A stretch of DNA of 64,000 nucleotides from Hydractinia symbiolongicarpus (GCF_029227915.1 NC_079887.1:17049650-17113649); one strand, 5' to 3'. Counted from the first letter of the stretch, positions 1 to 9,860 are shown. Translations and numbers: made by a program. The notes: generated from the sequence alone by a model not told the origin.

Positions 1-184
1 GTACCCACTTTATATGCATTTTAAATTTCATGGCAAGCCTGTTCCGCTCCTTAATCTCATACCTTAGATATTGCTCTATTTCTTCAATCTTTTTAAGCCT
101 AAATACCTGTCCTTCATCCTGCATATCGGCGCCTTGCGCAGGTGCACTCGGCAAATTTGGGTACACCTTAGCTATATCGCTCAT
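1..184 (-). pseudogene. W: N-terminal part of membrane/coiled-coil protein (E1)
   Basis: The gene starts at the ATG complementary to 182-184 and runs off the left edge of the window; all visible codons are open. The visible protein begins MSDIAKVYPNLPSAP and has a charged helical stretch rich in Lys/Glu/Arg. E2 and E3 copies show the rest: a hydrophobic Gly-rich segment, then a Lys-rich region with the motif AESKLNSIVDLI and a coiled coil. Its start overlaps the X stop (AATAAATG), so X and W are a head-to-tail pair. I associate similar predicted proteins with cnidarian genomes; function unknown. It may be intact outside the window. Confidence 0.7.
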
Positions 185-856
185 TTATTCTATTAGGATT
201 TTCGTCGTGAGGCCAGTGAACGTGACGTTCTTCTCATGGTGATAGACGTCTGTTAACATGAACTCTAGACGATGGGTTGAACCCTTCATTGAAAGGTAAA
301 CAGGGGTGTCAAAACTCCAGGTCAGCATGTCCCCCCAGGCGTTTAGCTCCTTGGTGGGAAGCAGGGCTAGACTTTTAGACTTTTTGCCATCAAGCAGGCA
401 GTCGTCCTCATCCAACTGCGGACAAACGAGTCTCAACCTATGGTACACATAGGTCCTATAATAGGCATCGTGGTCACCGCTCGTGTAGTACTTTTTTGCG
501 GGATCGTAGGGTAGGCCCATTAGCTCTTGTAGGGGTCTGTTAATAACCACCGTATAACCATCGCTGACACGGGGCCTGCATAGTCCATTTTTTAGGACAA
601 ACAATTTAATCTTATCTTCTGCCTGGCTGTTGACAATAGTCGCTATATCCTCTATCCTGTATAAACCGTTCATGATCTCGATCCGGGTCACCCTCTGGTC
701 AGGCCCCACCTTGTGAATGGTAAAGTCGTTATTGCTGTACAGGTTCAGCCATGCAGGTCGAATACTGATAGATTTCAGAGCTATATGAGTATCCTGCCCC
801 AGATAGTCCTTAAATATCGTGGGCTTTTCGATAATGGTAATGTACAGTTGTTTCAT
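185..856 (-). CDS. X: 223-residue putative structural protein (E1)
   Basis: An uninterrupted 223-codon frame, the same length as the E2 copy and nearly identical to it. No named domain recognised. The C-terminal third, with a PVYLSMKGSTHRLEFMLTD-like stretch, reads like beta-strand-rich capsid or fibre protein, so a minor structural role (penton or spike) is a guess. It is divergently transcribed from Y with only 18 bp between the two start codons, and its stop overlaps the start of W. It is the best-preserved gene in E1, which is striking beside the broken PolB, MCP and INT. Alternative: a non-structural protein of unknown role. Confidence 0.75.
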   Translation of the reverse strand: MKQLYITIIEKPTIFKDYLGQDTHIALKSISIRPAWLNLYSNNDFTIHKVGPDQRVTRIEIMNGLYRIEDIATIVNSQAEDKIKLFVLKNGLCRPRVSDGYTVVINRPLQELMGLPYDPAKKYYTSGDHDAYYRTYVYHRLRLVCPQLDEDDCLLDGKKSKSLALLPTKELNAWGDMLTWSFDTPVYLSMKGSTHRLEFMLTDVYHHEKNVTFTGLTTKILIE

Positions 857-877
857 CCTTTGTTTTAAGAAAGGATG
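854..877. promoter_or_regulatory. Palindrome joining the X and Y start codons (E1)
   Basis: The X start (complement of 854-856) and the Y start (875-877) are the outer ends of a palindrome with 8-bp arms CATCCTTT and AAAGGATG. Only 18 bp separate the two start codons. The same arrangement recurs in E2, E3 and E4. It must hold, or overlap, both promoters, or the promoters lie inside the opposite coding regions. Confidence 0.7.
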
Positions 878-2059
878 AACATATCCTCATAAAATCCCAA
901 GGCAAAGTACAAAAGTAACAGGGGAGAATGGCCACTTGGTGTAACCAACTTGGAGCACCAGGATCTCTATGTGAGTACGGACTCCCATATTTCCGTAGTC
1001 CTAACAACCTACCTTTATGACCCCGTTCAACTGGGGTGGGAAGAGCAAGCGCTGGACTATTGCAATATCCAGGTAAATTTCCGCACACACTGTGCAACAA
1101 CAGCCCTTGGCATATGTGCCAAACATATGACAGGCTCCGTACTCCTTATAAACTCGATCTTTAAATTCCACGTATATTATCACATGCGTCGTATTCTTGC
1201 AAGAATGAAGGTACCAATGCTGTATGATGATGGGTTTTCTCAGTACAAAAATCTCTACTCATCCTCTGTATATGCGCAGGTATGCCGTGAGTATGGTGCA
1301 AATCCTAATAGCTTCTACAAGTTTAAAGCTGTCATGTCGTCATTGACAAATGGTAGATGGTGGCGCCAAGTTGACGGCGATTGGGCGAAGTTTATTATGC
1401 CTACAAGTCAGGGTTTGACATCTGAAGGTCTGACCAAGCTAAGCGAGAGTATCAGGGTTTACGTGGTCTTATTGCTAGGATTGCAAGCAGGGACCAAAGC
1501 ATCCCTGATCGGTTCCAGTGCTGACAACTACACAGTAAGGCAGATTCTATTGCAAAAATTCGAGGCCATGGTCCAACGTCAGGAGAACGTAAGTCATGAC
1601 ATTACGGAGTTCCAAAAAGTACTGCAATATGCCCGGACCCCGGTGGACTTCGTCGTTATGCATGGCGTGTACATGCTACCTTCCGATATGAACTTGCGCA
1701 TAGGCAAAATTGAAGGGTATAACAACAACATTATAATAGCGCCCGCAAATGCAATCATTGGTATCTGGCTTGACTTGAATAACAAGCCTACTATGAGGCA
1801 TACTACGCCCCCTAGGCATACCCTACCTCCAAAGCATACCGCGCCGCCCATACATACTACACCTCCTATACCTCCTAAGCATACTACATCTATTAGACCT
1901 CCCATACATACTCCTGATCATACCATACAGGCTATACCATCTATACCTCACAAGCATGCTACATCGCCTCCCATGCCCGAACAACGCCCACAAAATCAAC
2001 ACGAGGATACCAAGGCCGCATACCAAGGTTGTGATCATCCTCGCATATATATGGCTTAA
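875..2059 (+). pseudogene. Y: putative structural protein with His-Thr-Pro-rich tail (E1)
   Basis: Alignment with E2 and E3 puts the start at 875; codon 6 is TAA, after which the frame is open to 2059. The body (about residues 20-290) contains HVYYHMRRILARMKVP and LTSEGLTKLSESIRVYV, conserved in all copies. The C-terminal 100 residues are a low-complexity tail of repeated HTTPP/KHT units. A body plus proline repeat shaft resembles virion fibre architecture, but no family is recognised. It converges on V with about 6 bp between stops. A start at 950 is possible but would drop conserved sequence. Compared with E2 a short stretch near residue 50 is missing. Confidence 0.65.
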
Positions 2060-2065
2060 ATAGGC

Positions 2066-3367
2066 TTATTTCCTCAGATAGAGCACGACAAAACCAGAGG
2101 CTGCCGCGATGGCCATGTACAGATGTTTTGCCGCGTATTCCACGACTGTTGCCGCTACCCTCAGAAGGAAGGAAGCAACCTTGCCGATAATCCGGGTAAT
2201 GCAACACCCGCCTTACCCGCTAGGTATTTGAAAAATTTATCAAATCTTTCCAGCTGCTTCTTACAAAGCCTTTTCCTGCACCTGCTGCGGCACTTCCTTC
2301 CGCAGCACCCCCGGCGCTTCCTCCCGTAACGGATAGTACAATGGTGCTTATCAATAGACCAATGGCAGAGACGATACCCGCTATGGTTATCCCCTGTTCC
2401 TTAAACAAAAGCTTTAGCTTCTCCAGCAGAGTTGTGTTATCTTTGGAGATTTTCAACAGCGTGTCTTTGATGTGTCTCAGCTGGGGGTATATGTTGGTGG
2501 ATAGTATGTCATGTGCTTCCCTTATGGCCTTTTTTTATCGTTCAAATCTTTAATCTCTTTCTTCACCTTTTCTATTTCCTTTTCAAGATTAGCTTGTTGT
2601 CCTTCGTCCGCCCCAGCCATCTCCTTCTCAAGTTCTTTCACCTTGTCCTCTGCCTTGTTAATCTCGCTGTCGTATAGAATCATCTTGTTTTTCAAACTTT
2701 TCAAGTTACCCCTTAATGTCTGAAGTTCGAGGTCAAGTCCCCTTCTTTCACGTTCGGTGATGCCACCTTCATCAGGCCCAGCAAACGAAGTGTCTTGTAT
2801 AAGGCTCTCCGTGGCATCTACGAATTCATCGATCTCCTCTAACGATTCAACTCAATATTTTCAGCCTCGGCTTCCTTCTCTATTTTATTATACCTTTTCA
2901 AGAGGTTCTAGGCCCTGAATTTACCACCTTTGTTGGGTGTAACATAGTCGACAAAACCCAGGGCTTGCAGACGATTACTACCTAGCAACGTTTATATCTG
3001 GCCAACGGTTTTTAAGGTACCATCTTGATTCGTAATCACTATTTCCTTAAAGGATTTTTTACCTTTAACTATCTCCTTAACAATAAGCTGATTCCCTTTA
3101 TCCTCCCTGAAGGCATCATAATATCTCGCATAACCCCGACTTCTCCGTAAGACGATCGTAAAGGCCGTCGATCTTTGATCTTAGTAGCTTTTGCCCCTGC
3201 CCCAAAAGCGTGTCCCCCTGCTGTTGTTCTGTTGAAGGCCCCGACGTTCCAGGGAGTTTTGGCGTTCCGGGGAGTTTTGACGTAGTATCATCAAGCTTAT
3301 CCGGATGGCCCTCATCCTCCTCATCATCACTATCGATGTCAGGTACAAATACTGGATTGGTTGGCAT
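2066..3367 (-). pseudogene. V: acidic, coiled-coil, C-terminally membrane-anchored protein (E1)
   Basis: Pieces in several frames on the minus strand align with V of E2-E4. In order: an acidic, Pro-rich N terminus (MPTNPVFVPDIDSDDEEDE), a conserved segment containing TPNKGGK, a charged coiled coil (2522-2704), a first hydrophobic helix with small-residue repeats (GGSAGG, AAAGAG; about 2220-2456), and a second hydrophobic helix ending near 2066. At least three frame breaks occur between 2460 and 3115. The domain plan suggests a virion or membrane-associated protein; no known family recognised. It is divergent from MCP with 30 bp between starts, suggesting co-expression with the capsid gene. 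Confidence 0.6.
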
Positions 3368-3400
3368 CTTTATTTAAAATTTCCCCATATAATAAACATG
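3365..3400. promoter_or_regulatory. Short V/MCP divergent promoter region (E1)
   Basis: Only 30 bp separate the V and MCP start codons. Read toward MCP it ends CCATATAATAAACATG; read toward V it ends TTAAATAAAGATG. E2 has a matching 32-bp spacer with a TATATATAGGGAAAT core and AATAAATG at the V start. Conservation of TATA-like, GGGAAAT and AATAAA elements in so short a spacer supports a compact bidirectional promoter. Confidence 0.55.
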
Positions 3401-4557
3401 GGTACATTCGGAATGACACTAGACCCCTATGCAGAGACGAAGCAACTCTTTGGTATCAAGGGCCGAAAACAGAGGGTTTAGATAACCCACACACCAAGTA
3501 CGATAAACCAGAGTGAAGATCTGTATGTGGATATCCCAAACATGCCGCAGAATGATATGATCTTTCCGGGCAGCCTCAAGCTACTATTTGATTTGCCCTG
3601 GCGGTGTACCGGGACTTGTGGCTGCCAAAATTTGACAGAGACAACTACCTAATCCTGGACGGCATCAACCCAAATGACGGAACGATCAGGGCCCTACAGG
3701 TCAAGTCTAGTGACCACGTTGGGACCGATGAGGAGAAGGCAATCTTGGCTGCGTATGATAACACCTTCTGCATACCCCTGGGCAAAATATTTGAGTTGAC
3801 GAGAGCTTTACCCTTTTATACGGCGGGATTATATGACAGGTTGCAGTTTGTCCTGCGTTTCGCGGCACATGCCGATGTGATCAAGGATGCCGGGACAACG
3901 GCCTTGAGAAGCACGGCAGCCAAGGCAGCTGATGCAGCCTATAAGATTAGCAACATCACGCTGGAGTTTGACAAGATCACTCATGAAGGTCTCGCGAGCG
4001 TTATGATGTCGAGGTATGCGAGACTCGATTTGCCGTATGAACGCATACTCCGTAGCAAGGTTGTCACCATGAAAAAAGCAGATACCTCATACAACCTTCA
4101 AATCGACACCCCCGCGAAAATCCTCAAGGGTGTGTTGCTATTGTTTATAGATCCCGGGAAGGTTAAGGCTTACGCCGGCGTTAACGAGGTCTTTTACAAC
4201 CCAAAAATTGAAAAGATCAGCGTCACTGTTGAGGGCGAGTCTAATGAACTGTATAGCCATTCCATGCTTCCTGAGGATCACCTCGAACAAGTTGTGAACA
4301 TTTTCGGTAGCCATGACTCCAGAGTGACCATTGGCCAATTCTTCAATGAACGGTACGCGCTGTTCATCGATTTCAGAGCATCCAACGATAATGCGTTGCA
4401 CGGTAGTGGAAGGCCTCTACAACGTCTGTCCGACGGCATCACCCTCCATAAGACCAAAAATGCCGACTGAACTGGGGATTTCAGGTGCTACGTGTATTTG
4501 CTTCAAAACGCCCAACTGAACATACTCGATGGTAGGTTTCATTCTGTGGAGTATTAA
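3398..4557 (+). pseudogene. Major capsid protein, Polinton/adintovirus double-jelly-roll type (E1)
   Basis: Begins MGTFGMTLDPYAETKQLFG. The long C-terminal part contains LPYERILRSKVV, FYNPKIEKISVTVEG and the terminal NILDGRFHSVEY typical of the capsid family I associate with Polinton-like elements in cnidarian genomes. It would form the icosahedral shell. Breaks: TAG near 3478, an internal deletion of roughly 45 codons near 3600 compared with E2, and TGA at 4468. Divergent from V; in E2 and E3 it is followed within 10 bp by TMp, but here an HNH gene is interposed. Family assignment by recalled similarity; the jelly-roll fold cannot be verified here. Confidence 0.75.
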
Positions 4558-4565
4558 ATGACCAA

Positions 4566-4599
4566 AAACTCGTGTTTGTCCCTGAGGGCAAAAACGAGT
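4566..4599. terminator. Hairpin between MCP and the HNH gene (E1)
   Basis: Inverted repeat with outer arms ACTCGT and ACGAGT and an inner GTTTGTCCC/GGGCAAAAAC pairing. It lies just after the MCP stop and just before the HNH start at 4603. Hairpins also precede the HNH genes at 12628 and 44139. It could be a 3'-end signal or an insertion-site relic. Confidence 0.45.
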
Positions 4600-4602
4600 C
4601 AA

Positions 4603-5320
4603 CATGGAGGGAAAATGTAGATGTCCAAAATGTAAACACTTTTTATCTTTGGACAGTTTCAAAATCAAGCGCAACGCTCAACTGACAAAATGGTGCATCA
4701 AGTGTCTCGATGCTAGCAAGCCATGGCATGAACGCAATAGGTGCCCCATGAAAGGGTGAGGGCTTTTTGCAAGGACTGCAAGGGGAGTCAGTATTGCCCT
4801 CATGAAAAAAGGAGATCCCAATGCAAGGACTGCAGGGGGAGTCAGATTTGTAATCATGAAAGACAGAGGTTCCATTGCAAAGACTGCAAGGGGAGTCAGT
4901 ATTGCCATCATCAAAGGATAAGATTAACGTGCAAGGACTGTGGGGGTGGAAGCATCTGCGGCGACCATCAAAAACATAGAGCAATATTCCCCATTTGCAA
5001 CCCCGCCGGACATCTCACTAATGTTGTTAAAAGTTGAACCCACAGAGCCCTGAAGGGAAATAAAGAGCTCAGGTCTCAGGAGTACCTGGGTTGCGATATC
5101 GCTACACTGTAGGCTCATATTGAAGCCCAATTTTCCGATGGGATGACATGGGATAATTATGGAGGGTGGCATATAGATCACAAGGAACCTATTAAATATA
5201 GGGAAAATGGCGATGCCCCGCCGCTTGATGAGGTTGGTAGGAGATTTCACTACGCCAACACCCAACCTATGTGGGCAAGTGAAAACATGTCAAAAGGCAG
5301 CCGATATGTCTCAGAATAAA
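4603..5320 (+). pseudogene. Zinc-ribbon / Cys-His repeat / HNH endonuclease protein (E1)
   Basis: The start at 4603 gives a CxxC...CxxC zinc ribbon (CPKCKHF ... CIKCLD). After a frameshift near 4750 come four or five tandem units of the form CxHxRxRxxCKDCxGSQ (about 4741-4960), then an HNH-like core with WHIDHKEPIKY (about 5160-5200) and an N/W/K-rich end (PMWASENMSKGSR, about 5265). HNH cores of this type occur in free-standing endonucleases, so DNA cleavage is likely ancestrally. Frameshifts and stops break it. In E2 and E3 the MCP-TMp junction is under 10 bp, so this gene was gained in E1 or lost elsewhere; E3 carries a relative at another site. Confidence 0.7.
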
Positions 5321-5321
5321 T

Positions 5322-5451
5322 GGCGACAATAGCTATACTGCTCCGCAATTGAAGCATTTTTACACCCTTCAAAGCAGCAACAGGATGGGGAACTCACATT
5401 CTTCCTTGGCTTCTTATCCCTGCTAGGCTTCGTAGCTTATAAATTTTTATA
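5322..5451 (+). pseudogene. TMp remnant with internal deletion (E1)
   Basis: Starts ATGGCGACAATAGCTAT like E3 TMp, then jumps after a large deletion to the conserved C-terminal end: a TPSKQQQDGEL-like stretch and a final hydrophobic segment with LLGFVAYKFL. About two thirds of the 132-residue protein is missing. It keeps its position directly upstream of INT. Confidence 0.6.
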
Positions 5452-5472
5452 AGAACGTTTTCTGACATTAAC

Positions 5473-6560
5473 ATGTCAGAAAAATCACCACATATCGTTA
5501 CGGATTAGGCCAAAATTACTATACCCCGGAACATCTGTGGACCGGGCGCAAGGCTATTAAATTACTTGCGAAGGAGAGCGGTCTATCCAAAAAGCTAGTA
5601 ACTCCTTGGTTGAGTAGGCAACTCCTATGGCTCAGGCATATCAAGGGTCCGAACAAAATCGACTACCCTCACTTTACAATTACAAGACCGAATGATATGC
5701 ACCAATTCGATCTGTTTGTACATGCCCCATGATCGGTTGTATGGCAACACGTACAAGTACATCATGACAGGTATTGACGTTGCCTCAAGATACAAAATAG
5801 CAAGACCCCTAAGAACGAAGAAAGCCAGTGAAGTCGCTGACATCCTCAAAGATATTTACAAAGCGGGACCTTTACGATACCCCAAGATTTTTCAGTGTGA
5901 CAATGGTTCTGAATTCAAATTTGATGTAACCAAGCTACTAGAAGGCAAAGGTGTTGAAATTAAGAGGGCCACCACTAAGTACCACGATACATTCACGGCC
6001 TTTGTAGTGTCCTACAACAAGGTACTTGCCGAAAGACTATTCAAGCCTCAGGATATGCAGGAGTTGGTCTCTGGGGAGCCTAGTACCATTTGGGTCAAGC
6101 ACTTGTATACCATCGTCAAAAGTCTAAACAATGCCAAGACTTCAATGATAAACATGAAACCTAACAAAGCAATTAAGATGGAGGAGATACCACTCGCAAA
6201 AAGCGAGGGTGAAACACCTATATATCATAGTAAAGGGTCTCAACAATACGAAGACTGCCATGATTGGCATGAAGCCCAACAAGGCCATTAAGCTCGGGGA
6301 GATATCGCTCGCGAAAAGCGAAGAATATCCCGAAGAGAAACCTCTACCCGAGGATGGGCTGTACTTGTACCTCCTACAACCCGGGGAAGAACATGATGAT
6401 CAAAAGAGACGCGCCACTGATGCTTTCTGGAGTATGAAAATGTATAGGTTGGACCGTATAGTAGCAGGTAGCCAGCCGTGTTTTGTACTATTTAAAAGAC
6501 GGTCCTGATCGCAGCTTCGTCTCGGAAGAGTTGATGCTTATTCCAGAGGATGTTCAAGTA
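5473..6560 (+). pseudogene. Polinton integrase (DDE, rve-type), truncated by LINE (E1)
   Basis: Catalytic core around 5692-6060 with MHQFDLF (first Asp), IFQCDNGSEF (second Asp) and, exactly 36 residues after the second Asp, Val where the D-35-E Glu belongs (FVVSYNK; FVESYNK in E3). The upstream region matches the N-terminal domain, the downstream region the Pro/Glu-rich C-terminal domain (LYLYLLQPGEEHDD). The enzyme would join element ends to host DNA. Breaks: TAG at codon 12, a frameshift just after the first Asp, a tandem partial duplication near 6100-6290 (two copies of the YTIVKSLNN/MKPNKAIK segment), and the last codons lost at the LINE junction. Confidence 0.85.
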
Positions 6561-9103
6561 CGCGCTCGTCATTACTAGATATATTTTTAACAAATAGGCC
6601 CGCTAGTTTTCAAAACTCTTTGTCTTATGAAACTGGTCTGAGTGACCATCACCATATGATATCCACGTTTACGAGGACTCATTTAGTGAGACTTAAGGCA
6701 AAAGAGATATCATATAGGTGTTTTAAAAATTTTAACGAGCTAAGTTTTCTTGAAGAGTTAAGTATGGTCGATTTTAAATGTGATCAAACAGATCCCAATA
6801 AAAATTACGAAGAACTTGTATTTATATTTCGAAAAGTCATTGACAAGCACGCGCCATTAAAACCTAAATTTGTGCGCGGAAACGAGGCTCCTTTTATGAA
6901 TAAAGAATTACGAAAAGCGATTTATTCAAGATCCCGTCTAAAAAATAATTTCAATAAAAATAAAACGAAGGAAAATAACACCAAGTATAGAAAGCAAAGA
7001 AACAAATGCGTTAATTTGAGTCGAAAAGCGATAAGAGAACATTTTAACAACGTAATGGAAAATGGAATAATAACTAATAAAACTTTTTGGAAAACAGTTA
7101 AACCTTTCATTACAAATAAATCTGGAACAGGTAACAAGAAAATAATGATTGTTCGTAATGATAAGATAATAACGGATGATAGTGAACTTGTTGAAGTTTT
7201 TAACAACGAGTATATAAATATTGTTGAAAAATGTAGTGGAATTAAACCAGATCACTTAAACAACAAGAGATTGGCAAGCAGGCTCACAGTTATCAATGAT
7301 ATAAAAGAAAAATTTAAAAATCATCCGAGTATTGTTGAAATAAAAAATTCCCATCCTAGTGACAAAAATGATGATTTATTTTATTTTAAAGAAGTGAGTG
7401 AATCAGAAGTCTCTAAACTTTTTAGTGACATCAAAGTGGGCGTGGCTTCTGGGGAAGACAAAATTACAGCAAAAATGGTTAAATTGTCAAAGCCTTATTT
7501 GATTAAACCCATAACAAATGCAATAAAAGCAGCCTTCTTCTTTCTGTTTTCACAAACGGAGCTAAAAGAGCTATTTTGTCTCCATTAGAAAAAGGAGGAA
7601 AAGATAAGTTTAGTGTGAGCAACTATAGGCCAGTTAGTGTGTTGAATATATTTTCTAAATTCTATGAAAGAGTAATTAAGTCTCAAATTGTTACATATAT
7701 TGAATTTAAACTGTCAAAATTTTTATCGGCTTACAGAACGTCATATGGTACACAACATGTTCTTATTAGGTTACTCGAAGAGTGGAAAGACAAATTAGAT
7801 AAAAACTTTGTAGTAGGTGCAGTTTTAATGGATCTGTCAAAGGCTTTTGATTGTGTTCCACATGATTTACTTCTGGCTAAACTGAGTGCTTATGGTTTTA
7901 GTAATGAATCTCTACTTTTCATATTGTCTTACCTTTCGGATAGAAAACAAGCTACTCAAATAAATAACAGTTTAAGCTTGTTTCAATTAATTTTATCTGG
8001 TGTACCGCAAGGGTCGATTCTAGGACCTATTCTTTTCAATATTTTTATTGACGACTTTATTTATTTTATTAAAAAAGCTAGTGTTCTCAATTATGCTGAT
8101 GACAATTCCCTTTCCGCTTACTCTAACTCGATTACAAACTTAATAAAACTGTTAGAAAGTGAATCAAACACAGCTTTAGAGTGGCTGAAATATAACAAAA
8201 TGATAGCTAATCCTGGAAAATTTCAATCCATTATAATCACACTGAACAGAAATAATAATTGTGACATAGATTTAACAATTGGCGATAAAACTATCAAAAC
8301 AGAAAATAGCGTAAAGTTATTGGGTGTGACTATTGACAACAGATTAAACTTTGATCTTCACATTTCTGAACTTATCAAAAAATCATCGGCACAATTGAAT
8401 GCATTAGTTAGGCTAGATAGGCTAGATACGTTTTGACTTACAAAGCAAAGGTTGCTCTTGTTCAAAGTTTTGTACTTTCCAACTTTAACTATTGTCCATT
8501 AGTGTGGCATTTTTCATCTACTAAATCTTTGTTAAAAGTTGAAAGAATACAAAAAAGGGCTTTGCGTTTTTTATTTGACGACTCTGATAGTACATACGAG
8601 GAACTGCTTTTAAAATCAGGAAGGAATTTCTTGAGTGTTTACAGGATTAAAACGCTATGTACAGAAATTTACAAATCTTTGCATAGCCTTAACCCTTCAT
8701 ACATTCATGACATTTTTGATTTCCAACAAAGTGAAAGATCTGTAAGATCACAAAATGTCAATAATCTTAAGGTTCCAAGAAAAAATACCAGAAGTTTCGG
8801 AACTAAAAGTTTAACTTCCTTAGGTCCAAATATATGGAATAAATTACCCAATCATATGAAAACAGCAAAATCTTTGAATATTTTTAAGAAAATGATAGGA
8901 ATGGCCAGCATTGTTCTTGTGATGTCTGTTCACAATAACATAAATATGTTATTTGTTTTTCTTTTGATTTCACTTACTTTATTTTTATAGTATTTATATT
9001 TCTGTCTATATGTCGGTTTGGATTAGCACTTTAATTAGAGCTATTGTATTGTTTGTACATATTTTAACCGACAATAAATAAATTAACAACAACAACAACA
9101 ACG
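6561..9103 (+). mobile_element. 5'-truncated non-LTR retrotransposon (LINE)
   Basis: Begins mid-endonuclease (a SLLDIFLTNRP-like stretch, then GLSDHHHMI, the end of an apurinic-type endonuclease domain), continues through a reverse transcriptase and ends in an ACAAC/AAC microsatellite-like tail at about 9086-9103, typical of CR1/L2/Jockey-group LINEs. It lies inside E1, where it cuts off the INT 3' end. No clear target-site duplication; the flanks are not continuous in the homologous region of E3, so it marks a rearrangement or an insertion followed by deletion. Confidence 0.85.
6620..8990 (+). pseudogene. LINE endonuclease/reverse transcriptase polyprotein remnant
   Basis: Three abutting frames (6620-7588, 7576-8436, 8433-8990) separated by two frameshifts. 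The first holds the endonuclease end and linker. The second is the RT palm: VLMDLSKAFDCVPHDLLL (motif A), GVPQGSILGPILFNIFI and the catalytic YADD (about 8090-8105). The third is the thumb/C-terminal region with the SNFNYCPLVW motif and an IWNKLP segment common in CR1/L2-like elements. Two indels in an otherwise complete domain suggest a relatively young insertion compared with its host element. The clade is an estimate. Confidence 0.85.
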
Positions 9104-9109
9104 TTCCTC

Positions 9110-9675
9110 GTCATCATCTTCAGCAAAATCTATTTTGTCATCCCCGTCATCATCCTCATTCGGATCCCTTACATAGTCCAAGGATGTTGGGTGTAGAACG
9201 GGTACCCATAGACGATACCTTTGATGACATTAGGCTCATTCTCCAAATCAATATCGACTAGACGTCTATCTGGTATCGGAAAGTTGAGTATATCACCTAT
9301 TGTTGCGATATCAGCCAAATCCGATAGCTTCAAGTCCCTATACTTGACGATCTGGTAACAGAATGCCCCATAGTTGTTCTCTTTAGCCTCAACGATATGG
9401 AGTCCTAGACGTTCAATATCATCCTCGAGATCATCATCGATCCCATTTCTCGCAAATGTTCCCCATGCTTTTTCGCCTGATGCTACCCTGTGTGAAAGAT
9501 CATCGTCTGTGGGGCATTCAAAACTTTCGTAGTATACTCCACCTCGATACCTAACATTTTCCAGGCAGGTAGGGCAATAACCGGTCACTGATCCTGCCCT
9601 TATACAGCAATGTAGCACAGGCACCTGAATATTGTAGTTGATTGTAAATTGATTCCTTTGTAGATAGGCTTCCAT
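9110..9675 (-). pseudogene. Unrecognised 168-residue protein with acidic tail (E1 only)
   Basis: An open frame from 9675 to 9169 begins MEAYLQRNQFTINYN and has a Cys cluster (HCCIRAGS...YCPTCLENV), an acidic middle and an ending YPFYTQHPW. Past the stop, another frame continues with a strongly acidic DDD/EDDD tail to about 9110, so a frameshift near 9180 probably shortened it. No homologue is seen in E2-E4. It sits between INT and the INT/Bro hairpin, an apparent cargo slot. The CPxC could bind zinc. No function proposed. Confidence 0.5.
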
Positions 9676-9860
9676 CTTTTTGATATTTCAGTACTTTTCA
9701 AAATACAGCTGAAAGGGTCAATAAGGTATATTCCATAGGAGGGGTTGGGAACCCACCACTAAATGAGGCTTCTTCCTCTTCCTGAGGGGGCCCATGGGAG
9801 ATGCCACACTTTTTCATATAATTTTTACTATTCTTGCGGATAGTAAAAATTAGTGCCCAC
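9676..9860. other. Intergenic stretch with conserved INT/Bro hairpin
   Basis: No gene seen between the 168-residue ORF and the Bro-family stop. The stretch contains the hairpin at 9819-9852: arms TAATTTTTACTA and TAGTAAAAATTA around a 10-base loop. The same hairpin lies at 41729-41765 between convergent INT and Bro in E3. Confidence 0.6.

Noticed and set aside
1594-1905. 103-residue minus-strand frame with Gly-Gly-Val repeats, opposite Y
   Set aside because: Mirror of the His-Thr-Pro repeat of Y; the same occurs at 38302-38589. Codon conservation between elements follows the Y frame.
6561-9103. Target-site duplication for the LINE
   Set aside because: Only a 4-base GTTC match could be found near both edges, too short and not aligned with the junctions.
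9169-9675. 168-residue ORF as the missing maturation protease
   Set aside because: No His...Asp/Glu...Cys arrangement resembling adenain/Ulp1 could be seen, and it is absent from E2 and E3.
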